A stretch of DNA of 57,719 nucleotides from Kribbella turkmenica (GCF_004348725.1 NZ_SMKR01000022.1:1-57719); one strand, 5' to 3'; counted from the first letter of the stretch, positions 18,025 to 26,849 are shown. Numbers and translations are program-made. Notes: a model not told the origin generated them from the letters alone.

Positions 18025-18434
18025 ACCTGCTGATCCGTCCGGGCGAGATCGAGCCGTTCGACCGCGGCAACGGTGTCGTCACCCTGCCGTACGTCGGCCG
18101 CTGGAACTCCGAGACCAACCGCATCACCACCGGCCAGACGGTCTTCGCCCCGGGCACCGGGCTTCCGCTGCACAGCCACAACGTGGAGGAATCGGTGCTG
18201 ATCCTCGAGGGCGAGGCGATCGCCGAGATCGACGGCGAGCAGTTCGACCTGGTCGCGGGCGATGCGACCTGGGTGCCGGCCGGCGTACCGCACCGGTTCC
18301 TCAACCGGGGCAGCACACCGATGCGGATCTACTGGGTGTACGGCGGCCGTGACGTGACCCGGACGATGACCGCGACCGGCGAGACGTTCGAGCATCTCTC
18401 GGACAGCGACCGCGGCGGGTTGAGCGCCCGGTGA
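18021..18434 (+). CDS. Cupin-domain protein
   Basis: A 137-residue single cupin. Motif 1 is G(T)GLPLHSHNVEESVLILEGE (two His and one Glu for metal) and motif 2 is GDATWVPAGVPHRFLN. The intact metal ligands suggest an enzyme (isomerase or dioxygenase) rather than a structural cupin. It overlaps the ABM gene and the aldehyde dehydrogenase gene by 4 nt each. Substrate unknown. Confidence 0.88.
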   Translation: MNLLIRPGEIEPFDRGNGVVTLPYVGRWNSETNRITTGQTVFAPGTGLPLHSHNVEESVLILEGEAIAEIDGEQFDLVAGDATWVPAGVPHRFLNRGSTPMRIYWVYGGRDVTRTMTATGETFEHLSDSDRGGLSAR

Positions 18435-19807
18435 TCACCACGATCGACCCCGCCACCGGGAAGACGCTGGCGACGTACGACGCGATGACACCGGCCGAGC
18501 TCGAGCAGGTCGTCGTCCAGGCCGCCGCGGCGGCCGCGTCCTGGGGCCGGGTACCGGTGGGCGAGCGGTTGGCGGCGCTGACCAGGCTCGCCGCGGAACT
18601 GCGTGGCTCAAAGGACGCGCTCGCCGCGTTGCTGACGGCCGAGATGGGCAAGCCGATCCGCGAGGCCGAGGGCGAGGTGGACAAGTCCGCCGTCACCGCC
18701 GAGTACTACGCGGCCGAGGGCGGCGCGATCCTGGCCGACGAGCCGGTCACGGTCGACGGAGTCCGGGCCTGGGTCTCGTACGAGCCGATCGGGCTGGTGC
18801 TCGCGGTGATGCCGTGGAACTTCCCGCTCTGGCAGGTGATGCGGTTCGCCGTCCCGACGATTGCCGCTGGCAACGGGGTGCTGCTGAAGCACTCGCCGAA
18901 CGTGACCGGGTCGGCGCTCGCGATCGAGCGCCTGTTCCGGGCCGCCGGGTTCCCGCAGCACCTGGTCCGCGCGCTGGTTGTGGACGAGCCCGACGTACCG
19001 GCGACCATCGAGGCCCTGATCGCGGACGACCGGATCGCGGCCGTCACGCTGACGGGCAGCAACCGGGCAGGGTCCGCGGTCGGCGCGGCCGCCGGCCGGG
19101 TGTCGAAGCGCTCAGTGCTCGAGCTGGGTGGCTCGGACGCGTTCGTGGTCCTCGCCGACGCGGATGTCGAGGCCGCGGCCGCGGCGGCGGTCCGGGCACG
19201 GTTCACGAACTCCGGGCAGAGCTGCGTCTGCGCGAAGCGGTTCATCGTCGAGGATGCGCTCGCGGACGAGTTCGTCGACCGGTTCGTCCAGGGCGTGAGG
19301 GAACTCGTCGTCGGGCATCCCACCGATCGCGGGACCGCAGTCGGCCCGTTGGCCCGCGACGACCTGCGGGCCGCGCTGAAGCGGCAGGTGGACGAGTCGG
19401 TTGCGGCCGGAGCTGAGCTGGCCACGGGCGGTGCGAGCATCGGCGGTCCCGGGTACTTCTTCGAGCCGACCGTGCTGACCGGGACCGCTCCGGGGATGCC
19501 GGTGTTCGACGAGGAGACGTTCGGGCCGGTCGCCGCGGTGGCGGTGGCCCGGGACGCCGACCACGCGGCCGAGCTGGCCGGTGCGACGCAGTACGGGCTG
19601 GGGTTGAGCATCTGGACGGGCGATCCCGCGCGGGGCGTCGGGCTGGCCCGGCGGATCACGTCGGGAGCCGCCTTCGTCAACGCGGTTGTCGCGTCCGACC
19701 CGCGGGTGCCGTTCGGCGGGACGAAGCGGAGCGGCTACGGCCGTGAGCTGGCCGGCCACGGGCTGCGCGAGTTCACCAACATCCGCACCTACTGGGTTGC
19801 CGGCTGA
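18431..19807 (+). CDS. NAD(P)-dependent aldehyde dehydrogenase, succinate-semialdehyde type
   Basis: A 458-residue ALDH. It shows [18 protein letters not shown], the catalytic Glu in [10 protein letters not shown], and the catalytic Cys in [12 protein letters not shown]. It also has [11 protein letters not shown] and a C-terminal [14 protein letters not shown]. The shorter N-terminus and FTNSGQSC pattern fit the GabD/YneI-like group. It is last in the operon, where it would oxidise a semialdehyde or aldehyde made by the upstream steps to a carboxylate. Confidence 0.93.
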   Translation: MITTIDPATGKTLATYDAMTPAELEQVVVQAAAAAASWGRVPVGERLAALTRLAAELRGSKDALAALLTAEMGKPIREAEGEVDKSAVTAEYYAAEGGAILADEPVTVDGVRAWVSYEPIGLVLAVMPWNFPLWQVMRFAVPTIAAGNGVLLKHSPNVTGSALAIERLFRAAGFPQHLVRALVVDEPDVPATIEALIADDRIAAVTLTGSNRAGSAVGAAAGRVSKRSVLELGGSDAFVVLADADVEAAAAAAVRARFTNSGQSCVCAKRFIVEDALADEFVDRFVQGVRELVVGHPTDRGTAVGPLARDDLRAALKRQVDESVAAGAELATGGASIGGPGYFFEPTVLTGTAPGMPVFDEETFGPVAAVAVARDADHAAELAGATQYGLGLSIWTGDPARGVGLARRITSGAAFVNAVVASDPRVPFGGTKRSGYGRELAGHGLREFTNIRTYWVAG

Positions 19808-19838
19808 GACGCCCGCGTGGACCGGTGGGACAGCGCCC

Positions 19839-19844
19839 TACGAT
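19839..19844 (+). promoter_or_regulatory. -10 box of a leaderless proA promoter
   Basis: TACGAT ends 7 nt before the proA GTG, so transcription would begin at or next to the start codon. This spacing is typical of actinobacterial leaderless mRNAs, and there is no usable Shine-Dalgarno sequence at proper spacing. Confidence 0.55.
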
Positions 19845-19851
19845 AGGGAAG

Positions 19852-21096
19852 GTGAGCGAGATCATCGAGCTGGCCCGCCGGGCGCGCGAGGCGTCGTACG
19901 CGCTGGCGGAGGCCTCCCGGGCGACCAAGGACGCCGCGCTGCACGCGATGGCGGCGGCGCTGCGGGCGAACACGGACATCATCGTCGCGGCGAACGCGAA
20001 GGATGTCGCGGCCGCGCGTGAAGCCGGTACGCCGGAGTCGACGGTCGACCGGCTGGCGCTGAACCCGGACCGCGTGGACGCGATGGCCACCGGTCTCGAG
20101 GAGCTCGCCGGGCTGACCGACCCGGTCGGTGAGGTCGTCCGCGGCTATACGCTGCCGAACGGGCTGGAGCTCCGCCAGGTCCGGGTGCCGTTCGGCGTGG
20201 TCGGGATCATCTACGAGGCCCGGCCGAACGTGACCGCCGACGCGGCCGGCATCTGCCTGAAGTCGGGGAACGCGGTGCTGCTGCGCGGTTCGTCCTCGGC
20301 GGCCGCGTCCAACGAAGCGATCGTCGGCGTACTGCGGGGCGCCGCCGCGGAAACCGGACTGCCGGCCGACGTGGTCCAGGGGGTGCCGACGGACCGGGCC
20401 GCGGTGAAGGAACTGATGCAGGCGCGCGGACTGGTCGACGTCCTGATCCCGCGCGGCGGGGCCGGGCTGATCCAGACCGTGGTCACCGAGTCGACCGTTC
20501 CGGTGATCGAGACCGGGGTCGGCAACTGTCACGTCTACGTGGACGCGGAGGCGGACCTCGAGCTCGCGCTGACGATCCTGCTGAACGCGAAGACCCAGCG
20601 GCCGAGCGTCTGCAACGCGGCCGAGTCCCTGCTGGTGCACTCGGCGGTCGCGCCGGAGTTCCTGGCGCGGGCGCTGCCGGCGCTGGCGGAGGCCGGCGTC
20701 ACGGTTCACGGCGACCCCACTGTGGTTGCCGCTGGCAAGGATGTCGTCGCGGCGACCGAGGAGGACTTCGGCGCCGAGTACAACTCGCTGGACCTGTCTG
20801 CTGCCGTGGTCGACTCGCTGGAGGCCGCGGTGCAGCACGTCCGGCGCTACGGCTCCGGTCACACCGACGCGATCATCACCCGCTCGCAGGCCGCGGCCCG
20901 CCGGTTCGTCGCGGCTGTCGACTCGGCGGCGGTCGTGGTCAACGCCAGCACGCGGTTCACCGACGGCGGCGAGTTCGGCTTCGGTGCCGAGATCGGCATC
21001 TCGACCCAGAAGCTGCATGCCCGCGGCCCGATGGGCCTGCCGGAGATGACGTCGACCAAGTACGTCGTCACCGGCGAGGGCCAGATCCGAACCTGA
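19852..21096 (+). CDS. proA: Gamma-glutamyl phosphate reductase
   Basis: Second step of proline synthesis, 414 residues from the GTG at 19852. Family features are [52 protein letters not shown] with the catalytic Cys, and the C-terminal [22 protein letters not shown]. An upstream in-frame GTG (19825) lies before the -10 box and is less likely. The gene is separated from proB by the transporter and catabolic block. Its last 29 nt overlap the convergent PPTase gene. Confidence 0.96.
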   Translation: MSEIIELARRAREASYALAEASRATKDAALHAMAAALRANTDIIVAANAKDVAAAREAGTPESTVDRLALNPDRVDAMATGLEELAGLTDPVGEVVRGYTLPNGLELRQVRVPFGVVGIIYEARPNVTADAAGICLKSGNAVLLRGSSSAAASNEAIVGVLRGAAAETGLPADVVQGVPTDRAAVKELMQARGLVDVLIPRGGAGLIQTVVTESTVPVIETGVGNCHVYVDAEADLELALTILLNAKTQRPSVCNAAESLLVHSAVAPEFLARALPALAEAGVTVHGDPTVVAAGKDVVAATEEDFGAEYNSLDLSAAVVDSLEAAVQHVRRYGSGHTDAIITRSQAAARRFVAAVDSAAVVVNASTRFTDGGEFGFGAEIGISTQKLHARGPMGLPEMTSTKYVVTGEGQIRT

Positions 21097-21712
21097 ACGT
21101 CCGCACGTCGGGCGGCTCGGGTGAGATGACTGCCAGAGCCGCCGCGTAGCCTCGATCGACGGTCACGTCCATCACATGGAATCCGGCCGGCGGACCCGTG
21201 ATCGTCCGCAGGTCCGTCCGAATTCCGTCGCCGGTGGCCTTCACGACGGCCTCCTTGCGCGTCCACAACGCGGTGAACGCCCGCGCCCGGGCGCCGGGGT
21301 CGTCCTGGGGGAGCGCGTCCCGTTCCTGCTCGGACAGGCTGAGTCTCGCCAGACCGTCGACGTCGATCGTCGGGTCGACCTGCTCCACGTCAAGCCCGAG
21401 CGGCGCATCGCCGACGGCGACGCCCACGACGTCGCCGGCGTGCGTCACCGACAACTCGACGCCGTCCGCGCGCACCTTCCCGTGCGGCCCGCCGCACTCC
21501 GGGCACGTCCGATTCAGACGGATACTTGCTGCTGGCAACGAGAATCGTCTGGCCAGCACGCTCCGCACCATCGTGCATCCCAGCAGGAACCGCGCGCTGT
21601 CGTCCGCCCGGACGTACGCGTTCATCCGCTGAGCCTCGACCGGGTCGAGGTCGTCGGCGTACTCCTCGCGCACTTGATCGATCCGGCCCCACCACACCTC
21701 GACCTCGGTCAT
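21068..21712 (-). CDS. 4'-phosphopantetheinyl transferase, Sfp/AcpT family
   Basis: A 214-residue enzyme that attaches phosphopantetheine from CoA to carrier proteins of fatty acid, polyketide or peptide synthesis. Visible motifs: '[16 protein letters not shown]', the metal-binding GLDVEQVD, and [28 protein letters not shown] segment is present, as in many actinobacterial members. It is a stand-alone gene overlapping the HxlR-redoxin start by 4 nt. No synthase genes are in the window. Confidence 0.92.
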   Translation of the reverse strand: MTEVEVWWGRIDQVREEYADDLDPVEAQRMNAYVRADDSARFLLGCTMVRSVLARRFSLPAASIRLNRTCPECGGPHGKVRADGVELSVTHAGDVVGVAVGDAPLGLDVEQVDPTIDVDGLARLSLSEQERDALPQDDPGARARAFTALWTRKEAVVKATGDGIRTDLRTITGPPAGFHVMDVTVDRGYAAALAVISPEPPDVRTFRFGSGPRR

Positions 21713-22596
21713 ACGCCGAGGGCCCAGTCGACGGCTGCGGAGCTGTCGGTCACCGGGTAGCGCACCGCCTGGACGACGCGATCCGGGCCGACCACGAGGA
21801 CGACTCGCTTCAACCGCTCGTACCCACCCGCCCGGAAGGTCGGCAACCGGAGTGCGGCGGCCAGCTCCAGCTCCTGGTCGGACAGCAGGAGATGGGGGAT
21901 CTCCTCGGTGGCCGCGAACGCTCGCTGCTCGTCCGGGCGCTGCGTGCTGACTCCGCGCACCGCGAGTCGCTGTGCGCGGAACTCGTCGTACCGGGCGGCG
22001 AAGAGGCGGTTCTCCATCGTGCAGCCGCTGGCTCCGGCGATGTCGCTCCAGCCGTCGGGCAACGGGGTCGGCCGACCGGTCGCCGGGTAGCCGAACAGGA
22101 TCGTCGCGCGGGCGTCGGCGTCCACCACGTCGAGCGTCGTACCCGCGGTGGAGGGGAGGGCGACCTCGGGGACCCGGCGCCCGGTGAGCTGATGGATCCG
22201 GCGGGCCGGCGGCTCGTCCTCCCTGTTGGTGCCCGTGAGTGAGCCGTCGCCGAGAAGCCAGCGGTCACCCCAGTCCTGGAGCGCGACCAGCACCGGCAGG
22301 AGGGCACGGCCGCGCGGCGTGAGGCGGTAGACGTAGCGCGTAGGCCGTTCCTGGTACGCCGACCGCTCGACGATCCCGCTGCCGAGCAGGCCGGCCAGGC
22401 GTTCGGTCAGCACCTTGCGGGAGATGTCCAGCGAGTCGGCGAGCCGGTCGAACCGGCCGACGCCGCGGGCGAGGTCCCGGACGATCAGCAGCTCCCAGCC
22501 GTCGCCGATCACGCCGAGGGACTGCGCGATCGCGCAGTCCGGCTCGGGCTCGAAGCTGTTCCGCCGCACGTCGTCCCCCAATCCGGTCGCCACCAC
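21709..22596 (-). CDS. HxlR winged-helix regulator fused to a peroxiredoxin-like domain
   Basis: A 295-residue two-domain protein. Residues ~20-115 are an HxlR winged helix (CAIAQSLGVIGDGWELLIVRDL, RFDRLADSLDISRKVLTERL, YRLTPRGRALLPVL). Residues ~140-290 are a thioredoxin-fold redoxin of the PrxQ/AhpC type, with a possible peroxidatic Cys in GASGCTMENR and the downstream VRGVSTQRPDEQ. This fits a thiol-redox-sensing transcription factor. Targets are unknown; the overlapping PPTase gene is the only cotranscribed neighbour. Confidence 0.85.
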   Translation of the reverse strand: MVATGLGDDVRRNSFEPEPDCAIAQSLGVIGDGWELLIVRDLARGVGRFDRLADSLDISRKVLTERLAGLLGSGIVERSAYQERPTRYVYRLTPRGRALLPVLVALQDWGDRWLLGDGSLTGTNREDEPPARRIHQLTGRRVPEVALPSTAGTTLDVVDADARATILFGYPATGRPTPLPDGWSDIAGASGCTMENRLFAARYDEFRAQRLAVRGVSTQRPDEQRAFAATEEIPHLLLSDQELELAAALRLPTFRAGGYERLKRVVLVVGPDRVVQAVRYPVTDSSAAVDWALGV

Positions 22597-22749
22597 GCTA
22601 GCTCTGCCAAAAGATTCCTATTGGGAACTCACTCTGTCATGCGCTGGCGGTGGAACTTCCCGGGTGGCTCAAGGCGGGTCATTGACGTACGGGCATGCTC
22701 GTGAGGTGCTGGTCCGGTGGCGGCCGCGCTGCCGCGTGCGGCCTCCGTC

Positions 22750-23205
22750 CTAGTGCTGGTCAGGGAGCGGGGCCGGGCGGCCCTCCCAGCGGGTCGAGAG
22801 GACGACCGTCGTTCGCGTGCGGACCACGCCGTTGACGCGGCGCAGTGATCCGACGACCGCTTCGAGTTCGGTGACGTCGGGGACCCGGACCTTCACCACG
22901 AGCTCCTGGTCGCCGGCGACGAACCAGCAGTCCTCGACCGCGGCGATCTCGCGGACCTGGTCGACGATGTCGTCGGTCTCCACGTCGTCGCGCTGGAACA
23001 GCCCGATCAGCGCGCTCGTGCCCAGGCCGACCTGGTCCGGTGCGACCACGGCCCGGTAGCCGAGCAGTACTCCGCGCTCCTCGAGCCGGCGGACCCGCTC
23101 CTGGACGCTCGGACCGGACAACCCGACGACACGGCCGAGCTCCGCCCAGCTGGACCGGCCGTTCGCCCGGAGTACCTCGATCAGCTGCCGGTCGATCGTG
23201 TCCAT
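22750..23205 (-). CDS. Lrp/AsnC-family transcriptional regulator
   Basis: A 151-residue protein. The N-terminal AsnC HTH (DRQLIEVLRANGRSSWAELGRVVGLSGPSVQERV) is followed by the RAM ligand-binding domain (ALIGLFQRDD, VEDCWFVAGDQELVVKVRV). It has the full size for an Lrp-family regulator responsive to amino acids. Regulated genes are not obvious. Confidence 0.92.
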   Translation of the reverse strand: MDTIDRQLIEVLRANGRSSWAELGRVVGLSGPSVQERVRRLEERGVLLGYRAVVAPDQVGLGTSALIGLFQRDDVETDDIVDQVREIAAVEDCWFVAGDQELVVKVRVPDVTELEAVVGSLRRVNGVVRTRTTVVLSTRWEGRPAPLPDQH

Positions 23206-23268
23206 CGGCGTCCACCTCCCCCTCTGCCACAGATTCGTAGGTCTGCGGCTTAGTCTACCTTCAATTCG

Positions 23269-23297
23269 TTGCCCATTGGGCGTGTTCGGCGTAGAAT
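23269..23297 (+). promoter_or_regulatory. Sigma-A-type promoter before the 42-aa ORF
   Basis: TTGCCC at 23269-23274 and TAGAAT at 23292-23297 are separated by 17 nt. The transcript would start near 23304 and pass a small CGGGA/TCCCG inverted repeat before the short ORF at 23353. Confidence 0.65.
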
Positions 23298-23352
23298 GTG
23301 TGGTGTCGGGATGATCCGTCCCGATATCGTCGTACTACCCAGTGAAGGAATC

Positions 23353-23481
23353 ATGATCACCCCCGAAGTCGCCCGTGCCCATATCGACGAGCTGCACCGC
23401 GCCGCCGCCCGGTACAACCGCGCCGCCGCCGTTCCGTCCGTCTGGCGCCGGCTGCTGATCCGCCACATCCGCCACAGCTGA
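23353..23481 (+). CDS. Very small protein (42 aa), function unknown
   Basis: ATG at 23353 with GAAGGAA upstream encodes a 42-residue, His/Arg/Ala-rich peptide starting MITPEVARAHIDELH and ending RHIRHS. It looks like one amphipathic helix followed by a basic tail. A good promoter and ribosome site support expression. It is probably cytosolic; I do not recognise the family. Confidence 0.55.
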   Translation: MITPEVARAHIDELHRAAARYNRAAAVPSVWRRLLIRHIRHS

Positions 23482-23561
23482 CCCCGGCTCCCGCGCGACC
23501 GGTGAGCCCGCCGGGCGCCCGGTCGCGCTCCTGCCGGCGGACACGAGATAGGCTCTGAGGC

Positions 23562-23720
23562 ATGCAAACGCACCTGCTGCCGCTGCTCGCGGCTGTCGAA
23601 GAGGCCGCCTCCGAGGCTGCGCACATCTCGCCGTGGTGGTACGGGGGGTTCTCCCTGTTCGTGCTCGTCCTGCTGCTGGCCGTCACCGTCATCATGGGCA
23701 AGGGCCGGCCGCACAGCTGA
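23562..23720 (+). CDS. Small single-pass membrane protein (52 aa)
   Basis: A 52-residue protein: an acidic N-terminal segment (VEEAASEAAH), one transmembrane helix (FSLFVLVLLLAVTVIMG) and a short basic tail (KGRPHS). It lies 18 nt before nadD. A small membrane gene of this type is often found before nadD in related actinobacteria, and coexpression is likely. Function unknown. Confidence 0.65.
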   Translation: MQTHLLPLLAAVEEAASEAAHISPWWYGGFSLFVLVLLLAVTVIMGKGRPHS

Positions 23721-23738
23721 GCGGCCTGACGAGCTGAC

Positions 23739-24350
23739 GTGGCATCTGTGGAGCGGGTCCGGCGCCTCGGCGTGATGGGCGGCACCTTCGACCCGATCCA
23801 CCACGGGCACCTGGTCGCCGCGAGCGAGGTGCAGTCGTACTTCGACCTGGACGAGGTGATCTTCGTCCCGACCGGCCAGCCGTGGCAGAAGTCGGAGCGG
23901 AAGGTCTCGCCGGCCGAGGACCGCTACCTGATGACGGTCATCGCCACCGCGTCGAACCCGAGGTTCTCGGTCAGCCGGGTCGACATCGACCGGCCGGGGC
24001 CGACGTACACGATCGACACCCTGCGGGACCTGTCCAAGCTGTACCCGGACGCCGAGCTGTTCTTCATCACCGGTGCCGACGCGCTCGCCCAGATTCTCAC
24101 CTGGCGCGACGTGGACGAGATGTTCAAACTGGCCCAGTTCGTCGGCTGTACCCGGCCCGGCACCGAGAGCCTCGAGCTCCCGCTCGACAAACTGCCGATG
24201 GACCGGATCACCCTGCTCGAGGTGCCCGCGCTGGCGATCTCGTCCACCGAGTGCCGAGAGCGGGTCGCCAAGGGGAACCCGACGTGGTACCTCGTACCCG
24301 ACGGCATCGTCCAGTACATCGCCAAGCGTGAGCTCTACACCAACCGTTAG
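23739..24350 (+). CDS. nadD: Nicotinate-nucleotide adenylyltransferase
   Basis: Converts nicotinate mononucleotide and ATP to deamido-NAD in NAD synthesis. It has 203 residues with the nucleotidyltransferase start [12 protein letters not shown], the [14 protein letters not shown] segment and the C-terminal [10 protein letters not shown]. The GTG start at 23739 is taken. It is first in the nadD-rsfS-gpgP order, as in Mycobacterium. Confidence 0.96.
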   Translation: MASVERVRRLGVMGGTFDPIHHGHLVAASEVQSYFDLDEVIFVPTGQPWQKSERKVSPAEDRYLMTVIATASNPRFSVSRVDIDRPGPTYTIDTLRDLSKLYPDAELFFITGADALAQILTWRDVDEMFKLAQFVGCTRPGTESLELPLDKLPMDRITLLEVPALAISSTECRERVAKGNPTWYLVPDGIVQYIAKRELYTNR

Positions 24351-24360
24351 AAGGAACCAC

Positions 24361-24738
24361 ATGCCAGCCAGCGAACGTGCCATCGAGCTGCTCACCGCGG
24401 CCGCCGAGGCGGCGCACGACAAGAAGGCCGAGAACGTCCTCGCGTTCGACGTTTCGGAGCAACTCGCGATCACCGACGCCTTCCTGGTCGCGTCCGCCTC
24501 CAACGACCGCCAGGTCCGCGCCATCGTCGACGCCGTCGAGGAGAAGCTCCGGGTCGACTTCGACGCCAAGCCGGTGCGCCGCGAAGGCGCTCGCGAAGGC
24601 CGCTGGGTGCTGCTCGACTACCTCGAGATCGTCATCCACGTGCAGCACTCCGAGGAGCGCAGCTTCTACTCCCTCGAGCGGCTCTGGCGCGACTGCCCGT
24701 CGATCCCGCTGCCCTCGCCGATCCCCTCCGCAGAATGA
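24361..24738 (+). CDS. rsfS: Ribosomal silencing factor RsfS
   Basis: A 125-residue protein that binds L14 on the 50S subunit and blocks subunit joining. Typical segments: DKKAENVLAFDVSEQLAITDAFLVASASNDRQV... and LLDYLEIVIHVQHSEERSFYSLERLW. It follows nadD by 10 nt with AAGGAA upstream, and its stop overlaps the phosphatase start. Confidence 0.96.
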   Translation: MPASERAIELLTAAAEAAHDKKAENVLAFDVSEQLAITDAFLVASASNDRQVRAIVDAVEEKLRVDFDAKPVRREGAREGRWVLLDYLEIVIHVQHSEERSFYSLERLWRDCPSIPLPSPIPSAE

Positions 24739-25382
24739 CGGCAGGCCGCCTGATCGTCTGGCGTCACGGCCGGACGGAGTGGAACCTGCAGGACAAGATC
24801 CAGGGCCAGGCCGACATCCCCCTCGACGACGTCGGCATCTCCCAGGCCCGCGCCGCCGCCGCCCGGCTGGCCTCGCTCGCCCCGACGCGGCTGTTCGCCA
24901 GCGACCTGCAGCGCGCCGCCGCCACCGCCGCCGAGCTCGCCGCCCTCACCGGCCTCAAGGTCGAGTACGACGAAGCCCTGCGCGAGATCGACGTCGACGA
25001 CTGGGCCGGCATGACCATGGCCGAGCTCGCCGCCATCCACCCCGAGGCCGCCGCCCGCATCCGCGCCGGCGAACCCCAGCGCCGCGGCACCGCAGGCGAA
25101 ACCGTCGAAGAAGTCGCCCTGCGCTTCTCGGCGGCACTCGAGCGGATCGCCGACCAGGGCGGCTCCTCGGACACGGTCGTAGTCGCCACGCACGGGCTCG
25201 CCGCCCGTGTCGGCATCTGCGTCTTCCTTGGCATCCCGCAAGACCACTGGCCCGCCTTCGGCGGCCTCTCCAACTGCAACTGGGTCTCCCTGCTCCCCAG
25301 CCGCAACCACCGCTGGCGCATCGAGGAGTGGAACGCCGGCTCCCTCCCTGAGCCGGTCATGAGCGACGACCCCCAGCGCTGA
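24735..25382 (+). CDS. gpgP: Histidine phosphatase, likely glucosyl-3-phosphoglycerate phosphatase
   Basis: A 215-residue phosphoglycerate-mutase-fold phosphatase. The catalytic RHGRTEWN motif is near residue 10, with DLQRAAATA and VVATHGLAAR completing the pocket. The position after nadD-rsfS matches Rv2419c of M. tuberculosis, a glucosyl-3-phosphoglycerate phosphatase in methylglucose lipopolysaccharide synthesis. The family call is firm; the specific substrate rests on gene order. Confidence 0.85.
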   Translation: MTAGRLIVWRHGRTEWNLQDKIQGQADIPLDDVGISQARAAAARLASLAPTRLFASDLQRAAATAAELAALTGLKVEYDEALREIDVDDWAGMTMAELAAIHPEAAARIRAGEPQRRGTAGETVEEVALRFSAALERIADQGGSSDTVVVATHGLAARVGICVFLGIPQDHWPAFGGLSNCNWVSLLPSRNHRWRIEEWNAGSLPEPVMSDDPQR

Positions 25383-25400
25383 CCTCGGTTGGCTGGAACC

Positions 25401-25438
25401 GCCGAAGGACACCCCTTCGCGGCGACAGTTCCTTCGGC
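25401..25438 (+). terminator. Terminator after gpgP
   Basis: GCCGAAGGA at 25401-25409 pairs with TCCTTCGGC at 25430-25438 around a GC-rich loop, 18 nt beyond the stop codon. Confidence 0.6.
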
Positions 25439-25745
25439 GTCTCCGGCGCGCCGCGAACCGTGCTCCGGCCCACCGGACTCGGCGGACAACCGGGATCTGA
25501 CCACGCTTCGCGGCGGGTGGCCTGTTGCGCAACCGGCTGCCCGCAAACTCCCGCCCGGCGTACCTTGCTGGTGAACACAGCGGTCCGCTGGCGCGCCGAC
25601 GGCCAGATCGACAGCGTGACTGAGGGCAACAACTACGTCGCCCAGGACGGCTCCACGAGCCTGCCGCGGAGGGGGCTTATCCGATTTTTCTTTGGAGGCA
25701 CTCATCCGCTAAACTTCCGGAGTCGCAAGGCACCGCAACATCTTC
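25439..25745. other. Intergenic region with tRNA promoter candidate
   Basis: No credible gene is seen here; the open frame from 25571 would run straight through the tRNA. A TAAACT at 25710-25715 is a plausible -10 for the tRNA-Ala gene, giving a leader of about 24 nt. A T-rich patch just upstream (25684-25693) replaces a clear -35. Confidence 0.4.
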
Positions 25746-25818
25746 GGGGCTTTGGCGCAGTTGGTAGCGCGCTTCCATGGCATGGAAGAGGTCAGGGGTT
25801 CGAATCCCCTAAGCTCCA
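25746..25818 (+). tRNA. tRNA-Ala (anticodon GGC)
   Basis: A 73-nt cloverleaf. The acceptor arms GGGGCTT and AAGCTCC pair with one G-U. The D stem is GCGC/GCGC. The anticodon stem CTTCC/GGAAG has the 7-nt loop ATGGCAT, so the anticodon is GGC. The T arm AGGGG-TTCGAAT-CCCCT and discriminator A complete it. CCA is not encoded (CCG follows). The gene is intact and its 3' part is the attachment site of the mobile elements that follow. Confidence 0.95.
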
Positions 25819-25820
25819 CC
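25774..25820 (+). repeat. att site copy 1: 47-bp 3' end of tRNA-Ala
   Basis: The 47 bp from the anticodon stem to the base after the acceptor end are repeated exactly at 31747-31793. Such tRNA-3' duplications mark the ends of integrated elements. This copy keeps the tRNA functional. Confidence 0.9.
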
Positions 25821-25828
25821 GCAGGTCA

Positions 25829-25860
25829 GAGGCCGGTTTCCCACTCGGGAGACCGGCCTC
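25829..25860 (+). terminator. Terminator after tRNA-Ala
   Basis: GAGGCCGGT and ACCGGCCTC form a perfect 9-bp stem around a loop that itself can pair partly (TTCCC/GGGAG), 10 nt after the tRNA end. It lies in element DNA, so the element supplies it. Confidence 0.75.
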
Positions 25861-25871
25861 TCGCATGACCC

Positions 25872-25892
25872 GGGAGGCAAAACGGGAGGCTA
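25872..25892 (+). repeat. Arm-like direct repeat, left copy
   Basis: A 21-nt sequence containing GGGAGGCAAA and CGGGAGGCTA, itself an internal GGGAGGC repeat. It recurs with one mismatch at 31644-31664 in the same orientation. It overlaps the stop of the integrase stub. Confidence 0.6.
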
Positions 25893-25995
25893 AGTCTCCG
25901 TGAGCTGCAGATCGGGGAAGATCTCGTCCATCTTCTTCGCCCCGGTTCGGAGCACCGGCCGCAGCTCGTGCCGGTAGACCTTCGGTGCCGAGTGC
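25890..25995 (-). pseudogene. 3' stub of a tyrosine integrase gene
   Basis: On the minus strand, a frame ending at a TAG (25890-25892) encodes a C-terminus with VYRHELRPVL, GAKKMDEIF and a short polar tail. That pattern is typical of actinobacterial tyrosine phage/ICE integrase C-termini ('...VYRHQLRPV...AMD.IF'). The frame has no matching N-terminal domain upstream; beyond ~25995 the similarity is lost. Position immediately beside the att site is the usual place of such an int gene. This is recognition by eye and should be checked by search. Confidence 0.55.
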
Positions 25996-26232
25996 GGACG
26001 TGCCTGCGCTGCTCAAGCGGCTCGCGCCGACCTGGACGCCGTACCAGACCCGTTCGGACCGACTCGACGCGAAGCGCCACCACGTCGGGGTGCGTGGACA
26101 GCGCGCGGACCTGCGACGCCTCAGCCGCGGCTGTCCGCAGACACAAACGACCTGGGCCGACATGCACGATCCGAACTGGCAAACCTACGCTTCGCGACGC
26201 AGCTCGCTGGGCGCTAACTGAAGGAGTTGCGA

Positions 26233-26808
26233 ATGAGTGAAGATCAGAGCCAGAAGGAAGCCGCAGCGATCGCGGCATTCGCGTTCGAGATGGGCGTACT
26301 GAAGCGTCAGCGTCGGTCGGGCTGGTGGCATGCAGGCGTCCGCGATCCGGAGTCGATCGCCGAGCACAGCCTGCGAGTCGCCCAGTTGGCCGGCCTAATC
26401 GCAGCGGCCGAAGGTGCCGACCCTGCGAAGGCCGCGTACATGGCAATCTGGCACGACTCGCAGGAGACCCATATTGGCGATATCCCGCACAGCGCCCGCC
26501 CGTACGTCGAGGCAAAGGCCAACGAAGAGATCACCGTTGATCAGGTCGGCGGCATGGCCGAACCGCTGGCCCATTCCGTCATCGGAGCGGTCGAGGAGTA
26601 CGAGGCGAAGTCGTCACTAGAGGCGATCTGCGCGCGAGATGCGGACAAGCTGGAGTGCCTCATCCAAGCTGTCGAATACCGGGACCTAGGCGTACAACGC
26701 GTTCAGAGCTGGATCGACTCCTCACGGGCCGCCTTGAAGACCGAGACGGCGATCCGGGTCGCCGATGCAGCGCTGACGATCTCCCCCCTGAGCTGGCGAG
26801 AGAAGTAG
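26233..26808 (+). CDS. HD-domain hydrolase, HDDC2/YfbR (5'-deoxynucleotidase) family
   Basis: A 191-residue HD-domain protein. Metal-site motifs visible are 'SIAEHSLRVAQLAG', 'WHDSQETHIGDI' and 'ARDADKLECLIQAVEYRD'. The order H...HD(SQ)ET...D fits the YfbR/HDDC2 group, which dephosphorylates deoxynucleoside 5'-monophosphates. AAGGAG lies 6 nt before the ATG. On a mobile element, nucleotide-pool hydrolases can serve anti-phage or housekeeping roles; neither is shown here. Confidence 0.82.
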   Translation: MSEDQSQKEAAAIAAFAFEMGVLKRQRRSGWWHAGVRDPESIAEHSLRVAQLAGLIAAAEGADPAKAAYMAIWHDSQETHIGDIPHSARPYVEAKANEEITVDQVGGMAEPLAHSVIGAVEEYEAKSSLEAICARDADKLECLIQAVEYRDLGVQRVQSWIDSSRAALKTETAIRVADAALTISPLSWREK

Positions 26809-26849
26809 GCGATCAGTGAGGAAAAGTCCGAGCTGCCTACTATTGGTGG

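Noticed and set aside
24377..25351. Long plus-strand frame overlapping rsfS and gpgP
   Set aside because: Pro/Arg-rich shadow of two conserved genes in other frames.
25460..25903. Plus-strand frame running through the tRNA-Ala gene
   Set aside because: It would translate the tRNA itself and has no ribosome site or similarity.
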